From: Pseudomonas graminis
GTDB lineage: Bacteria; Pseudomonadota; Gammaproteobacteria; Pseudomonadales; Pseudomonadaceae
Direction of reading: 5' to 3'
Length of the DNA stretch: 64,000 bases
Assembly (NCBI RefSeq): GCF_002093745.1
Contig: NZ_MTSB01000009.1
Location: 166,329 to 230,328, forward strand
Numbering within the stretch: the first letter of the stretch is position 1; each line of letters begins with the position of its first letter. The notes beneath the pieces are model-generated. The model saw only the letters and a list, made by a program, of their open reading frames with translations. It had not been told where the DNA came from and made no database searches. Position numbers and translations under genes: made by a program. Positions 26,234 through 34,887 of the stretch are shown one piece after another.

Positions 26234-27469
26234 ATGTCCAGCCGTAACAAGTCCTCGTCCCATGATGGCCGTATCAACCTTGAGCAGCAGCGTAAACGTG
26301 CCAAGGAGCTTCTGCTGCGCCTGAAAAACGGCAGTGCGCCTGATCAGCTCGCATTGCTCGGCAACACCCTCCCCACCTTGTCAGACGCTCAATGGCTCAT
26401 CGCCAGGCAGTCGGGTTTCAGCAGTTGGCCCAAATTGAAAGCGCATGTCGATGCGGTCGAATTTGCGGCACGACACGCGGATTTCGAGGCAAGTGACGAC
26501 ACAAGCACCGTGCATTGGCGATGTGGCAATGACATCGCGCACAGCCTGAAACTTGCAGGCTTCAAAGGCGCTTTCAACATGCTGGCAGACCCTATGTGCA
26601 TGGGGCCGGTTCAGGACCTGCCTGACGATACGTACCAGGCGATGCGTAGCCAGTACATCAGTCAGGCATTTGGTCTGGACAAAACGGATGCCGCACGCAG
26701 GTTTAACGACGAATACTCGAATCTCAAGCAATTGGGCGGTTCTCATCACAGCGTGCTGTGGTGCGAGGCGGATGCGTACAACCAGCTGTTTCTGATTCGC
26801 GTACTCGCCAGTCTCGAGCAGTTACCCGCCAGGCTCGAGCTTATCGAAGTAAACCGGGTGCCCGGCGTCGAGCGTTTCATCGGTATAGGTCAACTGGCGC
26901 CTGATTTACTCGCATGGTTATGGCCACAGCGCAGGCCAGTGACGGAAGACATGCGGCAAACAGCCTGTCAGGCATGGCAGGCCTATTGCGCCGCCTCGCC
27001 AGTCGCGCTTGCCGAACTGGCCCATACGCCACAGCCAGCCTTGCCCTTTCTGTCCCCGGCCCTGTTGCGTCAGTTGCAGGAATTGCCGGGCGTCGATGAC
27101 GGCCTGTCCCTGACTGAACGCCTGACGTTGCAATACATTGCCGAAACCGGATCGGTAACATTCGGTGAAGCCTTTGCCGAGCTGACAGGCAAGCGAGAGC
27201 CATTGCCGTTTCTGGGCGACATGATGTTTCACGCACTCCTGCGCCCCCTGATCGATTGCCCCACTCCCTTGCTGAACGAATCCGACACCCACCTGGAATG
27301 GCTGCGTCGCTCACTCACCCTGACGCCACTCGGGCACGCGGTGTTGGCAATGAAAGCGTACTGGCCCGATCATGCCGGTCACACCCGCTGGGTGGGCGGT
27401 GTCTGCGTGCAACCCGGCAAGCCTCACTGGGCAATAAACGCCAATGTGCGCCCGGTGTGGCGTGGCTGA
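26234..27469 (+). CDS. DUF1835 domain protein of unknown function
   Basis: 411 aa with AAGGAG before the ATG. The first ~75 residues (QQRKRAKELLLRLKNG to SDAQWLIARQSGFSSWPKLKAHV) form the small helical module often attached in front of DUF1835 and ankyrin-type proteins. DUF1835 follows with TVHWRCGNDIAHSLKLAGFKGAFNMLADPMCMGPV and HHSVLWCEADAYNQLFLIRVLASL, the aspartate and tryptophan-rich core of the family. The C-terminal half is mostly helical with a WVGGVCVQPGKPHW end. No catalytic assignment exists for the family. No operon partner. Confidence 0.8.
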   Translation: MSSRNKSSSHDGRINLEQQRKRAKELLLRLKNGSAPDQLALLGNTLPTLSDAQWLIARQSGFSSWPKLKAHVDAVEFAARHADFEASDDTSTVHWRCGNDIAHSLKLAGFKGAFNMLADPMCMGPVQDLPDDTYQAMRSQYISQAFGLDKTDAARRFNDEYSNLKQLGGSHHSVLWCEADAYNQLFLIRVLASLEQLPARLELIEVNRVPGVERFIGIGQLAPDLLAWLWPQRRPVTEDMRQTACQAWQAYCAASPVALAELAHTPQPALPFLSPALLRQLQELPGVDDGLSLTERLTLQYIAETGSVTFGEAFAELTGKREPLPFLGDMMFHALLRPLIDCPTPLLNESDTHLEWLRRSLTLTPLGHAVLAMKAYWPDHAGHTRWVGGVCVQPGKPHWAINANVRPVWRG

Positions 27470-27589
27470 CAGAAGCGCTTCATTCGCCCCCACGCAACAC
27501 TCACGAGGGCTCGCCCGAAGCCGGTGATAGCGTGCTGGCGCTATGGGTACTCCCAAAGCGCCAGGCATCGGTTCAGCAGACTGCCCGCA

Positions 27590-28108
27590 TCAGATCACGC
27601 CGCACGCAGCGCGATCACCGCCACCGCCCAATGGCTTGGGCATATCGGAGTGGTTATCGCCGCCGGCATGAACCATCAGCGCATGGCCTTTGATTTCAGA
27701 CAGCTTTTTCAGGCGTGGCGCCAATACCGGGTAGTTCGCGGCGCCGTCAGCCGTAACGTATAGCGCCGGCAGGTCGCCGAGGTGACCCTCAGCGTACGGG
27801 CCAAGGTGCTTACCGGTCTTGGCCGGATCGAAGTGGCCGCCGGCCGCCAATGCCGCAACCTTCACGCCATCCTTGGTGCCGGCTTCGCAGCTGCCGTTCT
27901 CATGCACATGAAAACCATGAACGCCTGCGGGCAGATCAGTCAGTTTCGGGGTGAACAGCAAACCATATTCCGTTTCGCTCACCGTGACGCTGCCGATGGG
28001 TTTGGGTGCGCCGTCAGCGCTGACCAGATTGATCGGAACGTCCAGCGATGCAGCCTGAACACCGAAGGAAAATACGCCAAGCAGGCCTAGCCAAAGATGA
28101 GGTTTCAT
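27590..28108 (-). CDS. sodC: periplasmic Cu/Zn superoxide dismutase
   Basis: 172 aa from the ATG at 28108, chosen because the signal peptide [22 protein letters not shown] begins there; the open frame extends 168 nt upstream without coding character. Copper and zinc ligands lie in [11 protein letters not shown], the [15 protein letters not shown] segment and [15 protein letters not shown]. The disulfide is formed by Cys in GSCEAG and DRAACGVI. Length is standard for bacterial SodC. It dismutates periplasmic superoxide, protecting the cell against oxidative bursts of hosts. The ribosome site is weak (AGGGA about 14 nt upstream). Confidence 0.93.
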   Translation of the reverse strand: MKPHLWLGLLGVFSFGVQAASLDVPINLVSADGAPKPIGSVTVSETEYGLLFTPKLTDLPAGVHGFHVHENGSCEAGTKDGVKVAALAAGGHFDPAKTGKHLGPYAEGHLGDLPALYVTADGAANYPVLAPRLKKLSEIKGHALMVHAGGDNHSDMPKPLGGGGDRAACGVI

Positions 28109-28280
28109 AGGTTTCAATGCGTCCCTGATCAGGTAATCGAATGGAGCATCGCCGGCACGGTGAATCTGCATGCCAGGCAACGCTCTTGAGGTCACAGAGG
28201 GTGTGACCACAGGCCGGCGCCATTCGATGCAAAAAGATGAGCGAGGACCGCTCGGGAAAGTAATGCAAAACATCACAACC

Positions 28281-28306
28281 GACCTGCCGACACCTGTCGG
28301 CAGGTC
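28281..28306. terminator. hairpin between the oxidoreductase and sodC genes
   Basis: A 12-bp perfect inverted repeat (GACCTGCCGACA 28281-28292, complement 28295-28306) lies 56 nt after the stop of the minus-strand oxidoreductase gene. There is no U-run on either strand, so it may be a weak terminator or an mRNA-stabilising structure. Confidence 0.4.
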
Positions 28307-28361
28307 AGTGATCGAGGCCTTTACGTGGCTACGACGTCAGGCACCCGGTGCTGAAACGTAC

Positions 28362-29372
28362 TCAGATATCCAGGCAGATCTTGCCGAAATGCTGGTTGGT
28401 TTCCTGGTACTTGAACGCCTCGACAATGTCGGTCATCGGGAACGAACGGTCCATGACCGGACGCATGCCGTTGGCATCGATGGCGCGAATCATGTCCTGC
28501 TGCTGGCTGCGGCTGCCCACCAGAACACCCTGCATACGAAGCTGTTTGACCAGCGCAGGAACGAATTCCAGCTGGCCGGCGACACCGCTCAGGATTCCGA
28601 TCACCGAGATATGGCCCGCGACTCGTGCGGCGTTCATGGAATGCTGCAACGTCGATGGACCGCCAACGTCGATGATGTGGTCGACACCCCGACCGCCCGT
28701 CAGCTTGCGAGCGGTCTCGCCCCAGTTGCTGTCTTTGCGGTAGTTGATCAGGTGATCGGCACCCATCGCTTGCAGACGCTCCAGCTTTTCGTCGCTGGAA
28801 GAGGTAGCGATCACGGTAGCGCCTACCATCTTGGCGAACTGCAAGGCAAAGATCGACACGCCGCCAGTGCCTTGCACCAACACGGTGTCGCCGGCTTTCA
28901 GCGCATCATCGACCATCAGCGCACGCCACGCGGTCAGGCCGGCAGTGGTCAGTGTGGACGCTTCAGCATGGCTGTAGCCCAACGGTGCATGGGTAAACGA
29001 GGTGGCGCGGGCAGTAACTTGCTCACGGGCATAACCATCGACGCCATCGCCCGGCACTGTGACAAAGCCTTCAACCAGCGGCTCACCGCTGATCCATTCA
29101 GGGAAGAACGTGCTGACCACCGAATCCCCGACCTTGAATTCGCTCACGCCATCGCCTACGGCGGTCACGACACCTGCACCGTCGGCCATGGGAATGCGTT
29201 TTTCGCTCGGCGCCCACATGCCGGTAACAACGGCGAAGTCATGGTAATTGAGTGAGTTGGCATGCAGACGCACGGTGATTTCACCGGTTTTCGGCGCCAG
29301 CACTTCGCTTTCACCAACGCTGACCTGATCGTAGCCGCCGCCGGCCTGCACGTAGATGGTGGTATTGCTCAT
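28362..29372 (-). CDS. zinc-independent MDR alcohol dehydrogenase/quinone oxidoreductase
   Basis: 336 aa from the ATG at 29372, with AGGAG 8 nt upstream; a TTG two codons earlier is less likely. The GroES-like half includes VRLHANSLNYHDFAVVTGM, PMADGAGVVTAVGDGVSEFKVGD, and lacks the Cys cluster of structural zinc. The Rossmann half has GDTVLVQGTGGVSIFALQFAKMVGATVIATSSS, the NAD(P)H-binding GTGGVS motif, and a GVDHIIDVGGPSTLQ strand. It reduces or oxidises small carbonyls or quinones with NADPH. An ArsR-family gene lies 56 nt upstream on the same strand, and an inverted repeat shared by the two promoters suggests common control. Confidence 0.87.
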   Translation of the reverse strand: MSNTTIYVQAGGGYDQVSVGESEVLAPKTGEITVRLHANSLNYHDFAVVTGMWAPSEKRIPMADGAGVVTAVGDGVSEFKVGDSVVSTFFPEWISGEPLVEGFVTVPGDGVDGYAREQVTARATSFTHAPLGYSHAEASTLTTAGLTAWRALMVDDALKAGDTVLVQGTGGVSIFALQFAKMVGATVIATSSSDEKLERLQAMGADHLINYRKDSNWGETARKLTGGRGVDHIIDVGGPSTLQHSMNAARVAGHISVIGILSGVAGQLEFVPALVKQLRMQGVLVGSRSQQQDMIRAIDANGMRPVMDRSFPMTDIVEAFKYQETNQHFGKICLDI

Positions 29373-29392
29373 GGTCAATCTCCTATCAATTC

Positions 29393-29418
29393 AACATTAC
29401 GCAAAATGACGAAATGTA
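29393..29418. promoter_or_regulatory. candidate ArsR-family operator, copy 1
   Basis: AACATTACG at 29393-29401, an 8-nt spacer and CGAAATGTA at 29410-29418 form an imperfect inverted repeat about 20 nt upstream of the oxidoreductase start. The same arms and spacing recur in front of the regulator gene at 29733-29758. Confidence 0.6.
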
Positions 29419-29428
29419 TAACTAAAAC

Positions 29429-29737
29429 TTATAACTCTTTCTTGAGCCGATCGGCGAACCGGTCGATGGCCTGCTCATCACGGCGGAAGTAAGTCCACTT
29501 GCCGATCCTCGTGGCCTGGACCAGCCCGGCACGCTGCAGAATGGCCAGGTGTGCGGATGCGGTGGAGGCCGACAGATTGGCTTTGGCCTGGATATGCGAC
29601 ACGCACACCCCTATCGCCGGATCACCGTGGTCCTGTGGAGGGAAATGGGCTTGCGGGTCTTTCAGCCACTCCATGATCAACATGCGAGTGTCATTGCCGA
29701 CTGCTTTGATTTGCTCAAGAATCATGGGGCACAACAT
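29429..29737 (-). CDS. ArsR-family winged-helix repressor
   Basis: 102 aa. The core reads LEQIKAVGNDTRMLIMEWLKDPQAHF, then VSHIQAKANLSASTASAHLAILQRAGLVQATRIGKWTYFRRDEQAIDRF, a complete winged helix with the SxSTxSxHLxxLxxAGLV recognition helix. No ELCVCDL cysteine motif is present, so it is not a classical arsenic/metal sensor; single Cys in GVCVSH could sense redox or electrophiles. Two ATGs (29737 and 29725) lack ribosome sites; the upstream one lies inside the repeat at 29733-29758, which favours 29725 or a leaderless message. It likely represses itself and the downstream oxidoreductase gene. Confidence 0.85.
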   Translation of the reverse strand: MLCPMILEQIKAVGNDTRMLIMEWLKDPQAHFPPQDHGDPAIGVCVSHIQAKANLSASTASAHLAILQRAGLVQATRIGKWTYFRRDEQAIDRFADRLKKEL

Positions 29738-29758
29738 TACGCTTTTTTACGAAATGTT
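29733..29758. promoter_or_regulatory. candidate ArsR-family operator, copy 2
   Basis: AACATTACG at 29733-29741, an 8-nt spacer and CGAAATGTT at 29750-29758 make an inverted repeat with 9-bp arms and one mismatch. It overlaps the first possible ATG of the ArsR-family gene. The 6-nt heart differs from copy 1 while the arms are kept, as expected for a protein site. Confidence 0.6.
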
Positions 29759-29881
29759 CAACCCCTCATGCAAGAGAAAATCACGTGGCACCGAAATTGA
29801 TTACTGCTTCACATCGATATGACAAATGAAGCACTCTGTCGACCTTATAAAACCAAATGCACTGCCGCGAGCACCCCGCCC

Positions 29882-30670
29882 ATGATCAATCTGAAATACA
29901 GCGCACTGGCCGTCCTGCTTCTGGGCATGACAGGCATGGCCCAGGCTCAGGAAACGAACTCTCACCTGGACAAGGTTTTGCAGGACGGTCAGTTGTCGGT
30001 CTGCACCACGGGTGATTACAAACCGTACACACTGCTGCGTGAGGATGGCGAATACGAAGGCATCGACATCACCATGGCACGCTCGCTGGCCAAGAGCCTG
30101 GGGGTCAAGGTGCAGTGGGTTCCCACGACGTGGAAAAACCTGATGCCAGACATGGTTGCCGGCAAATGCGACATCGGCATGGGCGGCATTTCAGTCAGCC
30201 TGGAGCGACAGAAGAAAGCCTTTTTCAGCAATACCCTGGATGTCGACGGCAAGATTCCGCTGGTGCGCTGCGAAGATCAGCCTTTGTACCAGACCGTCGA
30301 ACAGATCAACCAGCCTTCAGTGCGCCTGATCGAACCCGCGGGCGGCACCAACGAAGCGTTCGCCCGCGCTCATCTGCCGAAGGCCTCCCTGGCTTTTCAC
30401 GACAACAAGACCATCTTCCAGGCGTTGCTGGACAAGAAAGCTGACGTGATGATCACAGACGCCTCCGAGGCGCTTTATCAACAGAAACGCATGCCAGGCT
30501 TGTGCGCCGTCAACCCGACCCGGTACATGCAATACGGTGAAAAGGCGTACCTGTTGCCGCGCGACGATGTGACCTGGAAAAGCTATGTGGATCAATGGCT
30601 GCATCTGAGCAAAGCCACCGGCGAGTATCAGCAAGCGCTGGGAGAGTGGCTGGCCGTCCCTTCCGAATAA
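29882..30670 (+). CDS. pheC: periplasmic cyclohexadienyl dehydratase-like protein (PheC family)
   Basis: 262 aa from the ATG at 29882. A signal peptide (ALAVLLLGMTGMAQAQE) precedes a binding-protein fold. TTGDYKPYTLLREDGEYEGIDITMARSLAKSLGVKVQWVPTTWKNLMPDM, GGISVSLERQKKAFFS, EPAGGTNEAFARAHLPKA and ADVMITDASEALYQQ match, in order, the P. aeruginosa periplasmic cyclohexadienyl dehydratase PheC rather than generic amino-acid binders. That enzyme turns prephenate and arogenate into phenylpyruvate and phenylalanine outside the cytoplasm. The AEKAYLLPRDD segment is also kept (GEKAYLLPRDD). A plain solute-binding function cannot be excluded, and there are no ABC permease genes beside it. Confidence 0.75.
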   Translation: MINLKYSALAVLLLGMTGMAQAQETNSHLDKVLQDGQLSVCTTGDYKPYTLLREDGEYEGIDITMARSLAKSLGVKVQWVPTTWKNLMPDMVAGKCDIGMGGISVSLERQKKAFFSNTLDVDGKIPLVRCEDQPLYQTVEQINQPSVRLIEPAGGTNEAFARAHLPKASLAFHDNKTIFQALLDKKADVMITDASEALYQQKRMPGLCAVNPTRYMQYGEKAYLLPRDDVTWKSYVDQWLHLSKATGEYQQALGEWLAVPSE

Positions 30671-30776
30671 TCCTTCAGGGAAGTGAGCGGCCGCTTCTCT
30701 GATGCACAACGGTTGCAAGGCGTGTCCGGGTGAAATAGCTTGTTGCAGATCAATCACTGGAAGGCAGTCCACGAGC

Positions 30777-31772
30777 ATGAAGCCCAGCAAGCCCATCACC
30801 CGCGCGTTTTGCGTCGAGCTGCAACAAGAGCTGTCGATTGCAGCTGCCCGGCGTGAATACTTTTCTCAGGAGCCGCCCCGCAAGCGCTTCGAGTTTCTCT
30901 GCTCCAACGAAGCCTGCCGTGTACTGGGTGCAAAAGTAACCGGTGTTCGCTATGACGTGAAGCCGCAGGACAATCCGACGTTCGTCGCCGCGCACTTTCG
31001 CGCCAACCCGCATTACGATCACCACCCGGATTGCGAGTGGGTGGACGAGGCCGCTGACGAGAAGCAAGAAGACCCGGTCGAAGAAACCGACGTCCAGACG
31101 CGCCTGCGCAAGGCCAAACGCAAGCTGGACGACTACATTGATATCTTCGACCCGACGATCAAGGACCCGGCCAAAGACAAGTCCGGGGTAGAAAAGGCGG
31201 GCACACGCGCCCCTCAACCGCCCGCGGCCAATCCGCCGACGGACACCACAACCCCCAAGGCTCCCCGCTACAGCGAGACCCGCACCAACAACCTGGAGCG
31301 ACTGGTAGACAGTTATCGACAGGCCAAGGCCGAGCTGTCGCTGGACGATTTCAAACTGCTGAAACTGAAAATTCCCGGCCAGGGCGAGCTGTCCTTGCGC
31401 TCCTATTTTCGGCACATCAAATACGCGCAATTGGGCGACAACGAACGCGTCCTGTTTGGGGGCGGGCTGATCGAACAGCGTTACGGGCTGGGATTCAAAT
31501 TCAAGTTCTTCGACCGCCTCGAAGGCAAGCTGGTGACGCTGTACGTATCCCCCGCACAAATGCAGGCTTACCGTTCCAGCCGCTACATCAGCGAATTGCT
31601 GAGCCACGCCGATAACGTAAAGTTCTTCACGGTCTATGCACTGGGAACGCTCACTCAAAGCCCGTCAGGCAAGAGCTACAGCGTCGAAGTCGATGACCTG
31701 CGGCATCTGGCAATTGTGCTGGGGCCTGCGAAAGAACCCGTCGAGGAAGAGACCGTGCCTGCTTCCACTTAA
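30777..31772 (+). CDS. protein with a CoiA-like zinc motif, function unknown
   Basis: 331 aa from the ATG at 30777 with GGAAGG about 12 nt upstream; the frame opens 75 nt earlier. Residues ~35-90 hold FEFLCSNEACRVLGAKVTGV followed by HFRANPHYDHHPDCEW. The pairing CxxxxC then HFR...HxxxC resembles the zinc module of CoiA-like (competence) nucleases. A Lys/Pro/Ala/Thr-rich linker covers about 105-190. The C-terminal ~140 residues look like an OB-type or beta-rich domain (LKIPGQGELSLRSYFRHIKYAQLGDNERVLFGGGL). The catalytic residues of CoiA are not obvious. It has no recognised operon partners. Confidence 0.55.
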   Translation: MKPSKPITRAFCVELQQELSIAAARREYFSQEPPRKRFEFLCSNEACRVLGAKVTGVRYDVKPQDNPTFVAAHFRANPHYDHHPDCEWVDEAADEKQEDPVEETDVQTRLRKAKRKLDDYIDIFDPTIKDPAKDKSGVEKAGTRAPQPPAANPPTDTTTPKAPRYSETRTNNLERLVDSYRQAKAELSLDDFKLLKLKIPGQGELSLRSYFRHIKYAQLGDNERVLFGGGLIEQRYGLGFKFKFFDRLEGKLVTLYVSPAQMQAYRSSRYISELLSHADNVKFFTVYALGTLTQSPSGKSYSVEVDDLRHLAIVLGPAKEPVEEETVPAST

Positions 31773-31801
31773 CCCGCGCCCCACACGATGAGTCGCAGTG
31801 G

Positions 31802-31839
31802 AACGCGGAACGTGACCAACGCCATGCCAACACGAAGTG
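31802..31839 (-). repeat. diverged copy of the right-edge GC-rich repeat
   Basis: Read on the minus strand, this 38-nt stretch aligns without gaps to the repeat at 63877-64000 with about 30 of 38 identities, including the core CATGCCAAC/GTTGGCATG. It also lies within a small palindrome (CATGCCAA 31823-31830, TTGGCATG 31842-31849). Confidence 0.45.
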
Positions 31840-31906
31840 CATTGGCATGAGCGTCAGTGGTCAGGGTTTGCATCGTTGGCAGATAAGAAACGATCAACCC
31901 ACCCGA

Positions 31907-32926
31907 TCAGACCTTCACAATCCAGCCTTCTGGCGGCTCGATGTCGCCGGATTGAACGCCGGTCAGTTCCTTGTACAGGCGCTGGGTCACCGGGCCGACT
32001 TCGGTCTGGCTGTAGAACACGTGCAGGTTGTCGTTGTAGGAAATCCCGCCAATCGGTGTGATCACCGCAGCCGTTCCGCAGGCGCCTGCTTCTTTGAACG
32101 TGTCGAGCTGATCGATGAACACATCGCCCTCTTCAACGGTCAGGCCCAGACGAGACTTTGCCAGTTCGATCAACGACAGACGGGTGATCCCCGGCAGCAC
32201 CGAAGGTGACTTGGGCGTCAGGAACACATCGTCGTGAGTGATGGCGAAGAAGTTGGCCGAACCCACTTCTTCGATCTTGGAGTGGGTCTGTGGGTCGAGG
32301 TAGATGCAGTCCGCGAAACTGTGTTTCTTGGCTTCGGAACCGGGCATCAGGCTGGCGGCGTAGTTGCCACCGACCTTGGCGGCACCCGTGCCGTTTGGCG
32401 CGGCGCGGTCGTAGCCGGAGATCACGAAGTTGTTCGGTTTCAGGCCGCCCTTGAAATAGGCGCCAACCGGAATGCAGAAAATCGAAAAAATAAACTCAGG
32501 CGCGGTGCGCACGCCGATGTTGTCACCCACACCAATCACAAACGGGCGCAGGTAAAGCGCGCCGCCGGAACCGTAAGGTGGAATGAAACGTTCGTTGGCT
32601 TTGACGACCTGCTTGCAGGCCTCAATGAAAACATCGGTCGGAACATGGGGCATCAGCAGACGAGAGCAGCTGCGCTGCATGCGCTGTGCATTCTGGTCAG
32701 GACGAAACAGGTTGATCGAACCGTCTTTGCAACGATAGGCCTTGAGCCCTTCGAAGCATTGCTGGCCATAGTGCAGCGCAGTCGAGCCCTCACTGATGTG
32801 CAGCACATTATCTTCGGTCAGCGTTCCCTTTTGCCAGGCACCGTCTTTCCAATGAGAAAGATAGCGTTTGTCAGTCTTGATGTAATCGAAACCCAGCGTG
32901 TCCCAGTTGATGCTTTCTTGACTCAT
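31907..32926 (-). CDS. ilvE: branched-chain amino acid aminotransferase
   Basis: 339 aa from the ATG at 32926, which has GAGGG just upstream; the frame opens 15 nt earlier. Transfers amino groups between glutamate and the keto acids of Leu, Ile and Val in the cytoplasm. Class IV PLP-enzyme features are present: HYGQQCFEGLKAYR, LYLRPFVIGVGDNIGV, the AAKVGGNYAASLMPG segment with the Schiff-base Lys and EEVGSANFFAI near the phosphate-binding region. GACGTAAVITPIGGI completes the active site. Length is that of the longer (fungal-like/BCAT group 2) pseudomonad IlvE. It is monocistronic here. Confidence 0.93.
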   Translation of the reverse strand: MSQESINWDTLGFDYIKTDKRYLSHWKDGAWQKGTLTEDNVLHISEGSTALHYGQQCFEGLKAYRCKDGSINLFRPDQNAQRMQRSCSRLLMPHVPTDVFIEACKQVVKANERFIPPYGSGGALYLRPFVIGVGDNIGVRTAPEFIFSIFCIPVGAYFKGGLKPNNFVISGYDRAAPNGTGAAKVGGNYAASLMPGSEAKKHSFADCIYLDPQTHSKIEEVGSANFFAITHDDVFLTPKSPSVLPGITRLSLIELAKSRLGLTVEEGDVFIDQLDTFKEAGACGTAAVITPIGGISYNDNLHVFYSQTEVGPVTQRLYKELTGVQSGDIEPPEGWIVKV

Positions 32927-33086
32927 AACGCCCTCTATCATTTTAGCGACTGCCTGGACGAGTCAGGCCAATGCCTTATTCTGCCAGATCAGTCAGCGTC
33001 TGAGGCTTGAAATAAATGCAAACTGACATGGCATTTATGAGGCGCAGCCAAAGGCCGGCGCCCTCGGTGCCCAACGGTCATTCAAC

Positions 33087-33719
33087 TCACGGAAGCCGAG
33101 ATGCCTGACGCTGGCGAATGTAGTCAATAAACGTATCTATGTCCGGGCTGCACAATGTTCGCGCCACGGATTTGACCTCTTCCATCGGCCAGTCCCACCA
33201 GGCGGCCTGCAACAACAGTTCGCGAACGTCTTCTTCAAAACGCCACCGGATGAACTTGCAAGGGTTGCCGCCTACAACTGAATAAGGCGCCACATCCCTT
33301 ACAACCATTGCACCTGCACCCACAATGGCGCCGTGACCGATGGTGACACCCGACACAATGACGGCGTTGGCGCAGATCCAGCAGTCGCTGCCAATGACCA
33401 CATCGCCCTTGCTGGGCGCGTAATCCTGAATATCCGCCACCTGCTTGACCATCGCCGGAAAGGGATAGGTCGTGATCCAGTCTGTGCGGTGTTCGCCGCC
33501 CAGTAGAATCTTCACGCCTTCAGCAATCGAGGTGTAAGACCCGACCCTCAATATCGAGTCGTCACCAAAGTCGACAATGTCCGGGATGCCATAAGTCCCT
33601 ATCCCCACTACCGCTCGTGGATACTTCAACCTGATCTTTTCGGCATGCCTCTCCAGCTTGTCCATGTTGCGCAGCTGCCTGCGCACTTTCCTTGTTTTCA
33701 GAAGCTCGATGAATTTCAT
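33087..33719 (-). CDS. CatB-related hexapeptide O-acetyltransferase
   Basis: 210 aa. Left-handed beta-helix repeats are visible in GIGTYGIPDIVDFGDDSILRVGSYTSIAEGVKILLGGEHRTDWITTYPF, then DVVIGSDCWICANAVIVSGVTIGHGAIVGAGAMVVRDVAPYSVVGGNPCKFIRWRF. The GGEHRTDWITTYPF loop with its catalytic His is the mark of CatB/xenobiotic acetyltransferases. In genomes these often acetylate surface sugars rather than drugs. The adjacent glycosyltransferase gene, 43 nt upstream on the same strand, supports modification of a cell-surface glycan. Confidence 0.85.
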   Translation of the reverse strand: MKFIELLKTRKVRRQLRNMDKLERHAEKIRLKYPRAVVGIGTYGIPDIVDFGDDSILRVGSYTSIAEGVKILLGGEHRTDWITTYPFPAMVKQVADIQDYAPSKGDVVIGSDCWICANAVIVSGVTIGHGAIVGAGAMVVRDVAPYSVVGGNPCKFIRWRFEEDVRELLLQAAWWDWPMEEVKSVARTLCSPDIDTFIDYIRQRQASRLP

Positions 33720-33762
33720 GATTACCTTGAATCAGATCGATGTTCGAACAGCCGGGTGCCCC

Positions 33763-34647
33763 TCACCGATAACTGAGGAGTAAACGCTTGCAGCGCCGCC
33801 AGGTTGTTCGATTGGCATATCTAAAGGGGATGGAGAGCAACAGGTTCCAGGCATACCGCTTGTCTTCAACCGCTGCGTATTTGAGGGCCTTGTTGACGAG
33901 CATCGTCCTGCCCCTCTGATACTCAGGATGGCTGCGGTAAGGCTCGATAGTCTTCAGGTCGGCGTCCAGCAGGACTTTGTACTTGCGTGAAAGATTGTTC
34001 GGGTGACGGCGATAACGCGTCACGACTTCGGGAATGACGTGAATTTCATGACCCAAGTGGGCAATTCTCAGCGTCGCCTGAAAATCCTGAACCTTTATCT
34101 CCGGGTTGTAACCCTGCGCGTCGCGCATGGCCTGCATCCGGTAAAGCGCGACCGGCGCCCCGACAACAATTGCACCTCGTAATATGTCGTCGAACGTCAG
34201 CCGTTCGATATGGTCCCGCGACTGGCATTTGATTCTGTTGCCGTCACAGTCCATGTAACTGATGAGCGCGCCAACGCAGCCCACCTCAGGGTGCTTGTCC
34301 AGGTACTCAGCGCGGATGCGCACCGAGGACGGCAGCATGATGTCATCGAGATCGGGAGTGGAAAGATAGACACCTTTCGCGTACTTCAGACCGTGATTCA
34401 GCGCAGCGCTGACACCCTGATTGGCCTGGCGATAGAGTTGGAACGGATAGCGCTCCTGCAAGGCCTCAAGCATCGCGATGCTATTGTCAGTGGAGCCGTC
34501 GTCGACAACGATGACTTCAAAATTTTCGTAGTCCTGAGCAAAGATGCTCTGAATCGCGGCCTCCAGAAAACGCTCGGCGTTGTAGCAAGGGGCAATGATA
34601 GAGACCAGGGGTCTGGACGTACGAATCTGACTTTCCGGAAAACTCAT
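33763..34647 (-). CDS. family 2 glycosyltransferase
   Basis: 294 aa. The GT-A start VSIIAPCYNAERFLEAAIQSIFAQDYENFEVIVVDDGSTDNS is followed by NQGVSAALNHGLKYAKGVYLSTPDLDDIMLP, with the DxD-like metal site, and a CVGALISYMDCDGNRI segment. The C-terminal part has RYRRHPNNLSRKY, a common acceptor-end motif. No membrane segments are seen, so it is a cytoplasmic or peripheral enzyme that transfers one sugar. Together with the acetyltransferase it forms a two-gene cassette for surface polysaccharide or glycan decoration. The acceptor is unknown. Confidence 0.87.
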   Translation of the reverse strand: MSFPESQIRTSRPLVSIIAPCYNAERFLEAAIQSIFAQDYENFEVIVVDDGSTDNSIAMLEALQERYPFQLYRQANQGVSAALNHGLKYAKGVYLSTPDLDDIMLPSSVRIRAEYLDKHPEVGCVGALISYMDCDGNRIKCQSRDHIERLTFDDILRGAIVVGAPVALYRMQAMRDAQGYNPEIKVQDFQATLRIAHLGHEIHVIPEVVTRYRRHPNNLSRKYKVLLDADLKTIEPYRSHPEYQRGRTMLVNKALKYAAVEDKRYAWNLLLSIPFRYANRTTWRRCKRLLLSYR

Positions 34648-34833
34648 GGGTACCAGCCATTTATCAAAGATCAGCCCTGAAGACCGGAGGTCAGATCTGC
34701 CAGGAGAGTGTTAAAAATTCGTTACATCATGCTGCAAATGGATACATTTTGCCATCCCAAGCGCTTACACCTTTCATCAAGCGCACAGCAGCCTTTGCTC
34801 AACACTCACATCAGGGGAGTGAAAATCCGAACC

Positions 34834-34865
34834 AAAAAAAACCCCATTCTTTGCAGAATGGGGTT
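34834..34865 (-). terminator. rho-independent terminator of the cyo operon
   Basis: An 11-bp stem (AACCCCATTCT 34840-34850, complement 34855-34865) with a 4-nt loop is followed on the minus strand by a U-run from the A7 tract at 34834-34840. It lies just beyond the cyoE stop. Confidence 0.88.
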
Positions 34866-34887
34866 CAGGGCGTTGCGTCAGGTGGAA

